Notes under the pieces: model-generated | What the model saw: the letters and a program-made list of their open reading frames with translations, nothing else | What the model was told of the DNA's origin: nothing | Databases searched by the model: none | Made by a program: the position numbers and the translations under genes | Assembly: GCA_035468285.1 (NCBI GenBank) | Contig: DATISY010000143.1 | Span: forward strand, 1-40,174 | Source: PALSA-555 sp035468285 | Lineage (GTDB): Bacteria > Actinomycetota > Acidimicrobiia > IMCC26256 > PALSA-555 | Length of the DNA: 40,174 nucleotides | Direction of reading: 5' to 3' | In this document: piece by piece, positions 1-6,324 of the stretch | Numbering within the stretch: the first letter of the stretch is position 1 | Layout of the letters: each line of letters begins with the position of its first letter

Positions 1-649
1 GCCGGTCGATCATGTGGCGGGTGTCCTCCGAGAGCGGCACGTGCAAGGACACGATGTCACTCTCCGCAAGGAGATGGTCGAGGTCAGCGACGTAGCCGGG
101 CAGCCCGGTCGGGGTCCGGGTGTGGTGCAGCACCTCCATGCCGAATCCGGCGGCCCGCCGGGCGACGGCCTGGCCGATCCTGCCGAACCCGACGACGCCC
201 AGGATTGCGCCGTGCACGTCGACGCCGAGGTACTGGGTGATGGCCCACCCCGGCCAGCGCCCGGTGCGTAGGTCGCGCTCCGCGTCGGATGCGAGGCGCG
301 CCGCCGAGAGGATCAACAGGAACGCGAGGTCGGCGGTCGTCTCGTCCAGCACGCCGGGGGTGTTGCACACCGCGATGCCGCGGGACGCGGCGGCCGCGAC
401 GTCGATGTTGTCGTAGCCGACCGCGACGGTGGCGACGATCCGGAGCCGGTCCTCGCCCGCGTCGAGCACGTCGTCGTCGATCCGGTCAGTGAGCACGCAG
501 AGGAGGGCGTCGGCGTCGCGCGTCGCGTCGCACAGCTGCGCTTTGGTGAACGGGATGTCGTCCTCGTTGAGGACGACGTCGTGACCGGCCGCGGCCAGCG
601 GTTCCGTTCCGCCCTCGGGAAGTCGTCGGGTGACGACGACACGTCCCAC
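1..649 (-). CDS. D-2-hydroxyacid dehydrogenase (glyoxylate/hydroxypyruvate reductase-like), 3' end cut by window
   Basis: About 216 residues are visible, read from a GTG start at 649. They carry the N-terminal catalytic subdomain, including AVGYDNIDVAAA and CNTPGVLDETTADLA, typical of NAD-dependent 2-hydroxyacid dehydrogenases. The nucleotide-binding motif GVVGFGRIGQAVARRA follows, then LHVPLSEDTRHMID just before the window edge. The catalytic Arg, Glu and His residues lie beyond the edge. The family reversibly reduces 2-oxoacids such as glyoxylate or hydroxypyruvate with NAD(P)H in the cytoplasm; the substrate cannot be told here. The start lies two bases after the stop of the upstream cupin gene, with GAGGG directly before it, so the two genes are probably cotranscribed and translationally coupled. 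Confidence 0.9.
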   Translation of the reverse strand, partial: MGRVVVTRRLPEGGTEPLAAAGHDVVLNEDDIPFTKAQLCDATRDADALLCVLTDRIDDDVLDAGEDRLRIVATVAVGYDNIDVAAAASRGIAVCNTPGVLDETTADLAFLLILSAARLASDAERDLRTGRWPGWAITQYLGVDVHGAILGVVGFGRIGQAVARRAAGFGMEVLHHTRTPTGLPGYVADLDHLLAESDIVSLHVPLSEDTRHMIDR

Positions 650-651
650 CC

Positions 652-1035
652 TCAGTGGGTGGTGTAGTTGATCTCGCCGGCGTCTTTGATGCCGACCGCG
701 AAGCAGAAGCAATGGATGGGCGCGTGGTCACTGACCGGCCTGAGGCTGTGCACCGCGTTGGGTGGGATGTGCACCAGGTCGCCCTGGACGATCTCGTGTT
801 CCTCGTCGGCGATCTTCATGAGCCCGCGGCCCGCCGTGACGTAATAGAACTCATGGGTCGGGTGCGAATGGGGGTCGACTTCCCCGCCGCCGGCGACCTC
901 GAACTCGCTCACGAGCTCCAGATGACCGCCGTCGGTGATGTCCTTCATCTCTCGTGGGTTCACGAGCCACCACACGGGGACCGTCCCGTTGTGCTCGACG
1001 ACCGGCTCGACATCCTCGATAGACCGCACGTCCAT
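652..1035 (-). CDS. Small cupin-domain protein
   Basis: A 127-residue single-domain cupin. The metal-binding cluster is DPHSHPTHEFYYV (His56, His58 and nearby His61/Glu62) with a second-motif His96 in PPNAVHSLRP. These are the usual cupin motif 1 and motif 2 positions. There is no signal peptide, so it is probably cytoplasmic, and its substrate is unknown. It is the first gene of a two-gene unit with the hydroxyacid dehydrogenase, suggesting a role in oxidising or isomerising a small organic acid; this is inference. The ATG at 1035 is favoured because a TACGCT box ends exactly seven bases before it, consistent with a leaderless mRNA. Confidence 0.85.
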   Translation of the reverse strand: MDVRSIEDVEPVVEHNGTVPVWWLVNPREMKDITDGGHLELVSEFEVAGGGEVDPHSHPTHEFYYVTAGRGLMKIADEEHEIVQGDLVHIPPNAVHSLRPVSDHAPIHCFCFAVGIKDAGEINYTTH

Positions 1036-1042
1036 GACCGGC

Positions 1043-1048
1043 AGCGTA
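1043..1048 (-). promoter_or_regulatory. -10 box for leaderless cupin/dehydrogenase transcript
   Basis: Reading the minus strand, TACGCT is followed by seven bases and then the cupin ATG (1035). Transcription would start at or within a base or two of the start codon. No convincing -35 was assigned. Confidence 0.55.
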
Positions 1049-1096
1049 GAGGCCCCGGTGACCGCGACGCCTGCGAGCCCGACGGGAGGTCACCCC

Positions 1097-1102
1097 TACA
1101 CT
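1097..1102 (+). promoter_or_regulatory. -10 box for leaderless AllA-like transcript
   Basis: TACACT ends six bases before the ATG at 1109, the usual distance from a -10 box to the transcription start, so the mRNA is predicted to lack a 5' leader. It lies back to back with the cupin promoter, about 50 bases away. Confidence 0.55.
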
Positions 1103-1108
1103 GTGGGC

Positions 1109-1615
1109 ATGCCGACGACCGTCGTGTCCCGCCGGGTGCAGCCGTTGACCGCGGCGGCCTTCGCGCCGCTCGGATGGCTCCCCGTGTCCGACACCGACGT
1201 GACCGACGGCGAGAACACCTTGTACTTCGAGTGGGCCGATCCCCACCTCAACGTGATCAGCCACGCGGCGTCGGAGATCGACCACACCGAGCGCGGCGCG
1301 CCGCTCTGCACCGTCCTCTACCGCCACGCCACCCACACCCAAGCGCTCCTCGTCCTGAACGTCGATGCCGTGGTTGCCTGCGCACCGCCCAACGTCACCT
1401 TCTCCGACCCGAGCGACCTCGACGCGATCGTCGCGTTCCGGCTCCGCCCTCTCGATACGTTCGTCCTGCACCGGGGCACCTGGCACTGGGGTCCCTTCCC
1501 GCTGGGTGGCGAGCCGGTCCAGCTGCTGAACGTGCAAGGCCGGCGCTACGCCGAGGACAACGACAGCGTCGACCTGTTCGCCAGGACCGGCGCCGGCGTC
1601 GAAGTGCTGCCCTGA
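1109..1615 (+). CDS. Ureidoglycolate lyase (AllA)-like protein
   Basis: A 168-residue protein resembling the AllA/ureidoglycolate hydrolase cupin-like family. Features include the N-terminal VQPLTAAAFAPLGWLP, a central LLVLNVDAVVACAPP strand, and FVLHRGTWHWGPFPLG, which matches the family's conserved HxGTWH segment. AllA proteins release urea from ureidoglycolate in allantoin breakdown. No other allantoin or purine-salvage gene is nearby, so the in vivo substrate may differ. The start is ATG 1109 rather than the in-frame GTG two codons upstream (1103), because the -10 box TACACT overlaps the latter's position. It diverges from the cupin gene. Confidence 0.75.
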   Translation: MPTTVVSRRVQPLTAAAFAPLGWLPVSDTDVTDGENTLYFEWADPHLNVISHAASEIDHTERGAPLCTVLYRHATHTQALLVLNVDAVVACAPPNVTFSDPSDLDAIVAFRLRPLDTFVLHRGTWHWGPFPLGGEPVQLLNVQGRRYAEDNDSVDLFARTGAGVEVLP

Positions 1616-1671
1616 CCGCGCGGCCCAGCGTGGCCACGCGGGCTGATGCTTCGCAGGGCAGGGTCGGCCGG

Positions 1672-1677
1672 TAGCGT
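1672..1677 (+). promoter_or_regulatory. -10 box for leaderless cupredoxin transcript
   Basis: TAGCGT lies exactly six bases before the ATG at 1684. A weak -35-like CTTCGC sits about 17 bases upstream (1649-1654). Confidence 0.55.
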
Positions 1678-1683
1678 GACGCC

Positions 1684-2100
1684 ATGTCATCTCCACTTCG
1701 CTCCGGCCGCGGCTTGTTCGCCGGTGCTGTGCTCCTCGCGGTTGCCGTCACCGGCGTCGCCGCGACCGCTGGCGCGTCGGGCCCCGCGCCGACCCCGCCG
1801 ACGAAGACGATCAAGCTCGGCGACAACTTCTTCAAGCCGTCGAACGTCACGGTGGTCTCCGGCACCGTCGTGACTTTCCAGTGGACGGGTTCGAACACCC
1901 ATAACGTCACCGTCATCAAAGGACCCCAGAAGTTCACGTCACCGAACCAGAGCGACGGGACGTACCAACACGTGTTCGCGAAGCCCGGCACGTACAAGAT
2001 CCAGTGCACCTTCCATCCGGGGATGAACCTGACGGTGAAGGTCAAGAAGGCGCCGTCCACCACGACGACGAGCACCTCGACGCCCCCGCCGTCGTCGTAG
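1684..2100 (+). CDS. Secreted plastocyanin-like cupredoxin
   Basis: A 138-residue protein with a Sec signal peptide (Arg residues 6 and 9, hydrophobic 11-28, probable cleavage after about residue 31). A single cupredoxin domain runs from about 42 to 122. The type-1 copper ligands are visible: His73 in NTHNV, and Cys108, His111 and Met114 in QCTFHPGM. A Thr/Ser/Pro-rich tail of about 15 residues ends the protein and may be a glycosylated or disordered wall linker. It is likely an extracytoplasmic electron carrier or copper protein; its partner is not in the window. It stands alone, with its own predicted leaderless promoter and a 500-base spacer downstream. Confidence 0.88.
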   Translation: MSSPLRSGRGLFAGAVLLAVAVTGVAATAGASGPAPTPPTKTIKLGDNFFKPSNVTVVSGTVVTFQWTGSNTHNVTVIKGPQKFTSPNQSDGTYQHVFAKPGTYKIQCTFHPGMNLTVKVKKAPSTTTTSTSTPPPSS

Positions 2101-2125
2101 GGCCCGCCGGGAGCCGGCCGGGACG

Positions 2126-2146
2126 CTGCGGACTCTCGGACCGCAG
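2126..2146 (+). terminator. Possible hairpin downstream of cupredoxin gene
   Basis: Perfect six-base arms CTGCGG and CCGCAG flank a nine-base loop, 25 bases after the cupredoxin stop. There is no T-tract, so this is at best a weak or Rho-assisted terminator. The rest of 2101-2602 holds nothing else recognisable except the tRNA-Arg promoter candidate. Confidence 0.25.
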
Positions 2147-2546
2147 GACACGCTGACAGAACACGCCGATGTTGGCCGCGCCGCTAGCGCGCGCCGCGTG
2201 ATACCGCTGTGCCGCGGCGCGGCTCCCGGTCGGTGACACCTGCCCCTGGCAGATACGAGCGGCATGCCGTGAACAGGAACCCGTCGGCCTGAACGCGCGG
2301 ACCGTCTCGAGTGACACCAAGATGTCGGGCGCTGTCCGATCTCGGCCCTCGGGATCCGAACGCGTGAGCCGTGTCGAGCCCGGAGAGCTGCACCCCGGGC
2401 GAAACGTGCACATCGGCGCTCAGCTGCTCGGGCCGTCCGGTTGAGGAACGCAGCGAGCTCCGGGAGAACGCCCGCTCGTGGCGCGTGCCAGCCGTCACGC
2501 TCGCGGTGGCGACGAGAGCCAGGGGGAAGCGAGAAACGGTGTCGCC

Positions 2547-2552
2547 TACACT
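2547..2552 (+). promoter_or_regulatory. Candidate -10 box for tRNA-Arg
   Basis: TACACT, identical to the AllA-gene box, lies 50 bases before the mature tRNA 5' end. It implies a 5' leader of roughly 40 bases to be removed by RNase P. No clear -35 was found. Confidence 0.35.
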
Positions 2553-2602
2553 CGTCGGCGGAACGGCCTGGCCGGCGTCATGCGCAGGCCAGGGCATTCC
2601 CG

Positions 2603-2675
2603 GCGCTCGTAGCTCAATGGATAGAGCATCTGACTACGGATCAGAAGGTTGGGGGTTCGACTCCCTCCGAGCGCG
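2603..2675 (+). tRNA. tRNA-Arg (anticodon ACG)
   Basis: The cloverleaf was folded by eye. The acceptor stem GCGCTCG/CGAGCGC is perfect, the D stem is GCTC/GAGC, and the anticodon stem is TCTGA/TCAGA around the loop CTACGGA, giving anticodon ACG. The T stem is GGGGG/CCCTC with the loop TTCGACT. The discriminator is G and CCA is not encoded. A34 of this tRNA is the classic bacterial target of the TadA deaminase, which is also encoded in this window. The 3' 42 bases overlap, on the opposite strand, the end of the membrane-protein gene at 2634-4577. Confidence 0.95.
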
Positions 2676-4577
2676 CTGACCAGCATCCCGGCTCGCACCC
2701 GGCGCGGCGGACCCTGAGGCGCGGGGCGGCGCGGGGACCGGCCCGCAGGTTGGGAGCCGATAGAGGCTGAGGGTCTGGGCGGTCGGGTGCCATCCCCGGT
2801 AGCGGAATGTCGCGATCGGGCCGGTGGCGCCGTGGCGGGTGTAGTGCGGGTCGACGGAGATGAGGTAGCAGGTGCGCACGTCGCGGAACATCGACGCCCA
2901 TGATGTCGGGCTCGGGCCGCTGTGGCGGATGGCTGCGGTGTGGGCGTGGTACCCGACCCACTCGGCGCCACCGTCGATGGACGCGGCGGGGATGCCGGTC
3001 CGGGCGACTTGCGAGGCGGCGGCCCAGCGGGCGCCGTCATACGCCGCGGCTTCGATGACGTACGCGAGGCCGAGCAGGGCGAACAGTGCGACACCGACCG
3101 CGGTGACGACACGCCGGACGGAGGGGATGGGCCAGAACAGGGACTCGTCGCTCCAGGCCAGGACGAGGATGATCGGCACGACCGGGATGAGGTAGCGGTC
3201 GTACGGGGTCTGGCTGAACGCGGGCGCGACGTGCCCGGTCGGCACGACCTGGGTGAAGCCGAGGGCGAGCTCGAGCGCGGCGAGGTAGAGCACTCCGAAG
3301 GTGCCGAGAACGAGACCGGCGACGGCGGCGCGGTCGGCGCCGATCCCGTGTCGGAGGGCCCGCGCGGCGCGCCGGGCGGCCGGGACCCGGGTGACGAAGA
3401 CCAGGCCGAGCACGAGCGTGGCGTAGAGGGTCGCGGCGATGAGCGCGGTCCAGGCCGGGGCGGGGAGCAGGTCGGGGCGACGCCCGGCGAGAACCCCGAC
3501 GGTGCCCTGTCGCGTCACGTAGTTCCCCAGCAGCACGTCGGTTCCACCCGTCCGCGACAGGTAGAGCGCGCCGCTCACCACGATCGCCCACCCAGCGATC
3601 ACGCCGTACGTCGCGGTGTGGCTCACCGCGAGGGCTCGCCGCAGCACCGCGCGCGGAGACAGGCGCACGACGGCGGGGAGGCTGAGCAGCACCAGCGTGA
3701 ACAACGCCTCGTAGACGAACGACCAGTGACGGCCGAACGCGGGGTGAACTGAGAGGCGGATCGAGTTGCTGTACGGCAATCCGCTGCGCCAGACCAGCAG
3801 CGCGGCGCTCCCGACGGCGAGCCCGATCCCGATCGCGACACTGGCGCGCCGTTCGAGCGCGGCGTGCTTGGGTGCGGTGCCTGGGCGGTCCCGGCGGAGC
3901 ACCACGAACACCGCGATGGCGACGGCGACGGGTGCCGTCGCGGCCACCTGACGGATGGAGAGGGCCAGGAACCCGAAGGCGGCGCTCGCTCCGAGCCAGG
4001 CGACCAATGACCAGCCCCGCCGTTCCAGCGCCACGACGCCGGCCCACAAGCACCCGGTTGCCGCGGCGAAGGCGGGGACGTCGCTCATGAAGCTGCCCGC
4101 GAGCGACCCGTAGATCGGGCCGACGAGGAGGCAGGCGAGCGCCAAGAGGGCCGTTCCTCTCGGGAGGAGCCGTCGGAGCAGCGCATAGAGGCACCCGCTG
4201 CCCATCCCGCCGAGGACCGCGACCGACGCTTGCAGCACCCCGATCCGGGTGCCGAAGATCTTGACGATCGGGACCGCGATCGTCAGCTGGCCGACCAGGG
4301 TCTGGGTGTTCCAGTCGAGCAGCTGGAGATGGCCGGTGCGCGTCCAGGTGAACAAGATCCGTGCGAAGGCCCAGTCGTCGTTGCGGGGGATGCCGAGCGC
4401 ACCGAAGTGCCAGATGATCGCGAGCGGCAACGCGACGCTCAGCAGCGCGACGACGGTGCCGTCGACCATCCCCGCCCCCCGCGGGCTCGACGCCCAGGCG
4501 CGCAGCGACACCCGGGTGGCCGGCGACTCGGTGAGTGCCGCGTCGGCCGGAGGCCGGTCCTGCAGCTTCCTCGACAC
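2634..4577 (-). CDS. Large polytopic membrane protein, GT-C-like glycosyltransferase fold
   Basis: A 647-residue protein with about a dozen hydrophobic segments between residues 38 and 530 and a non-hydrophobic C-terminal part. The first extracytoplasmic loop holds IPRNDDWAFARI, an acidic-pair loop like the catalytic loop of GT-C/PMT-type, polyprenyl-phosphate-sugar-dependent glycosyltransferases. TPYDRYLIPVVPIIL near 470 is also common in such proteins. The acceptor is unknown. The GTG at 4577 has an AAGGG ribosome site at suitable spacing. The last dozen codons, encoding RRESNPQPSDP, are the antisense of tRNA-Arg, and the stop TAG lies in the tRNA anticodon loop, so the tail is probably not a conserved part of the protein. 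Confidence 0.75.
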   Translation of the reverse strand: MSRKLQDRPPADAALTESPATRVSLRAWASSPRGAGMVDGTVVALLSVALPLAIIWHFGALGIPRNDDWAFARILFTWTRTGHLQLLDWNTQTLVGQLTIAVPIVKIFGTRIGVLQASVAVLGGMGSGCLYALLRRLLPRGTALLALACLLVGPIYGSLAGSFMSDVPAFAAATGCLWAGVVALERRGWSLVAWLGASAAFGFLALSIRQVAATAPVAVAIAVFVVLRRDRPGTAPKHAALERRASVAIGIGLAVGSAALLVWRSGLPYSNSIRLSVHPAFGRHWSFVYEALFTLVLLSLPAVVRLSPRAVLRRALAVSHTATYGVIAGWAIVVSGALYLSRTGGTDVLLGNYVTRQGTVGVLAGRRPDLLPAPAWTALIAATLYATLVLGLVFVTRVPAARRAARALRHGIGADRAAVAGLVLGTFGVLYLAALELALGFTQVVPTGHVAPAFSQTPYDRYLIPVVPIILVLAWSDESLFWPIPSVRRVVTAVGVALFALLGLAYVIEAAAYDGARWAAASQVARTGIPAASIDGGAEWVGYHAHTAAIRHSGPSPTSWASMFRDVRTCYLISVDPHYTRHGATGPIATFRYRGWHPTAQTLSLYRLPTCGPVPAPPRASGSAAPGASRDAGQRARRESNPQPSDP

Positions 4578-4807
4578 GTCCGCCCTTCCGTTCAGCGGAG
4601 CGACCGCCCGTGCGTGAGCGGTGTGACCCCAGGTGGAGCGTCAGGGTGCAGCGTCGGACCGTCCACCCCACGATCGCGGCGTCGGGGCCGCGGCGGCCCG
4701 AGTTTCGACAGGGTACGCCGCACGGCCCGGAGCGGGGCCGCGGTCGGCACGATGCCCGAGCCACCGGGGCGAGGTGCCGCGACCCGGCTCGATCCGAGAC
4801 CAGCGGT

Positions 4808-4813
4808 TACATT
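4808..4813 (+). promoter_or_regulatory. -10 box for leaderless small-protein transcript
   Basis: TACATT is followed by six bases and then the ATG at 4820. The remainder of the 242-base region 4578-4819, between this gene and the divergent membrane-protein gene, shows no other recognisable element. Confidence 0.55.
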
Positions 4814-4819
4814 CGCCCC

Positions 4820-5005
4820 ATGGCAGTCGAACAGATCAAAGAGCGGTTGCACACCGCACTACACCGGGGTGGCCGCAAGGCTTCCGAGGAAGAGCTCGAG
4901 GCGGTGACCGAGGTGGTGCTGCTCGTCGTGGCGGAGGTCACGGCAGAGATGGCGATCCTGATCGCGGATCTCGAGGAACGCGTCGAGGCGCTCGAGGCGG
5001 GCTGA
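4820..5005 (+). CDS. 61-residue helical small protein, unknown function
   Basis: A short acidic protein that should be almost wholly alpha-helical. A basic N-terminal helix (VEQIKERLHTALHRGGRK) is followed by a long helix with regularly spaced Leu/Val/Ile and Glu (residues 22-60, ending LEERVEALEA), suggestive of a coiled-coil oligomer. There is no signal peptide or true membrane segment. I do not recognise a family. Its reality is supported by a -10 box TACATT at leaderless spacing, codon use like that of neighbouring genes, and a stop just before the convergent transglycosylase gene. No function is claimed. Confidence 0.7.
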   Translation: MAVEQIKERLHTALHRGGRKASEEELEAVTEVVLLVVAEVTAEMAILIADLEERVEALEAG

Positions 5006-5006
5006 G

Positions 5007-5672
5007 TCACCGACCGGTCGGTCCGCGCTTCCGGCGCGCCTGAACGAACTGGTCGCGCAACGCTTCGATCTGGTTCACGTAGTCGGTGGTCTGGGGGGTC
5101 AGGCCCTGGTTCGTCACCGACGTCGACCCCTGCAGGTACGCGCCGACGCCGAGGCGCTCTTGACCGTGGAAGGTGCTGATCAGCTCGCGGAGGTAGCGGG
5201 CGGTCAGCCGGATGTTGTCCACCGGGCGGGTCGGGTCGAGCCGCGGGTCGTGGAGCAGCTCCTGAGCCACGAACACCGACGTCGCCGGCAGGAGCTGTCC
5301 GATGCCGACCGCCCCGGCGCCCGAGACGAGGCTCTCGTTCCATTGCGATTCGCGCCACGCCAACGCCATCACCAGCGCGACGGGGATGCGAGATTCGTGC
5401 GCCGCGGCCTCAAAGGTTGGTGCGAGCGCTCGGCGGGACTCCCCGGTGACGAACGTCGGGAGGGGAGCCGGCAGGGGCACCCGGGGTCCGGATCCCCGAC
5501 CGGGGCGGAGGACGAGGGCACCGACGACGGCGACGACGACGAGCGCACCGAGTAGCGCGGCCCGACGGCGCCGCTGGCGGCGGAGGCGGCTCTGGGCCTC
5601 GGCGTGGACGTACGAGGGGAGCCAGCCCCGGGTGAGCCGGGTGTTGGGCAGCTCCGGCGGCGGTGCGGTCAA
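5007..5672 (-). CDS. Membrane-anchored lytic transglycosylase (SLT domain)
   Basis: A 221-residue protein: cytoplasmic Arg-rich segment (RLRRQRRRRAA), one membrane helix (LLGALVVVAVVGALVL), an extracytoplasmic Pro-rich linker, then an SLT/goose-lysozyme-like domain. The catalytic Glu sits in ALAWRESQWN, followed by GAGAVGIGQLLPATS and, later, NIRLTARYLREL and VGAYLQGS, all family hallmarks. It would cleave peptidoglycan glycan strands. The start is set at TTG 5672, which overlaps the stop of the upstream DUF3499 gene (TTGA); no ATG or GTG occurs between there and the membrane helix. Longer in-frame extensions would overlap other genes and are rejected. Confidence 0.85.
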   Translation of the reverse strand: MTAPPPELPNTRLTRGWLPSYVHAEAQSRLRRQRRRRAALLGALVVVAVVGALVLRPGRGSGPRVPLPAPLPTFVTGESRRALAPTFEAAAHESRIPVALVMALAWRESQWNESLVSGAGAVGIGQLLPATSVFVAQELLHDPRLDPTRPVDNIRLTARYLRELISTFHGQERLGVGAYLQGSTSVTNQGLTPQTTDYVNQIEALRDQFVQARRKRGPTGR

Positions 5673-6085
5673 TCGCCCCCGGAGCCACGAAAGGCTCGAG
5701 CGAGCAGCGGGGTCCGAGCCGCCGCGACGCGGGCCGGCGCCGGGTTGCGCTTCCGAGGCGCCAGGGGCAGTGACGCGGCCGGTCGGTCCTCCCTGATTTG
5801 GTCCGGGACCGTGACGCGGGTCGGCGTCGGCTCGGGGACTGGGGCGTAGTGACGACTCGGTGCGGTCGCGCCCGGATGGCGGGATCCAGGTGCCGGGCGG
5901 CAGTCGCGCAGGTCCCAGTGCAGTGGGGGACGGAGCCGGTCGGCGTGACGGGCACAGAGATCGCCGGCGCTGTACGCGGCCGCGTCGGCGAGGGGATTGA
6001 GCCACACGACGCGGTTCAGCCCATCGAAGTTGAACGTCGCGGCAGCAGGCGCGCTGCATGCGGGCCGCGCACACAACCGTGCCAT
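5669..6085 (-). CDS. DUF3499-like small Cys/His protein
   Basis: A 138-residue protein whose first 65 residues match the actinobacterial DUF3499 pattern: MARLCARPACSAPA at the start, then WLNPLADAAAYSAGDLCARHADRL. The pattern is C-x4-C followed by C-x2-H, a likely zinc site. The rest is a low-complexity Pro/Arg/Ala tail. The function of the family is unknown. The ATG at 6085 has a TACCGT box six bases upstream, consistent with a leaderless transcript. The gene overlaps the transglycosylase start by four bases, so the two are coupled, which may hint at a cell-wall role; that is inference. Confidence 0.8.
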   Translation of the reverse strand: MARLCARPACSAPAAATFNFDGLNRVVWLNPLADAAAYSAGDLCARHADRLRPPLHWDLRDCRPAPGSRHPGATAPSRHYAPVPEPTPTRVTVPDQIREDRPAASLPLAPRKRNPAPARVAAARTPLLARAFRGSGGD

Positions 6086-6091
6086 GACCCG

Positions 6092-6097
6092 ACGGTA
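6092..6097 (-). promoter_or_regulatory. -10 box for leaderless DUF3499/transglycosylase transcript
   Basis: On the minus strand TACCGT lies six bases before the ATG at 6085, matching the leaderless pattern seen across the window. Confidence 0.5.
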
Positions 6098-6324
6098 CCG
6101 GGTGCCTCCTCGATGCCCGCGGATGGTGGCGGAGCCCTCCCCGTGCCGATCGCGCCCGTCCGATTCGTCCCCAGTGCGACCGTCCGGGCACCGCGTGTCG
6201 GCCGACGGGAGTGGCGCGAGCCGAGAGTACGGTCGCCCCGATGGCCGGCGCCGAGGTGACGCACCGTGGGTGAGGCTGGCGCGGCCCCGCACCGCGGGTC
6301 CGGCCGTTCGCGGAGCGGGCCTCG

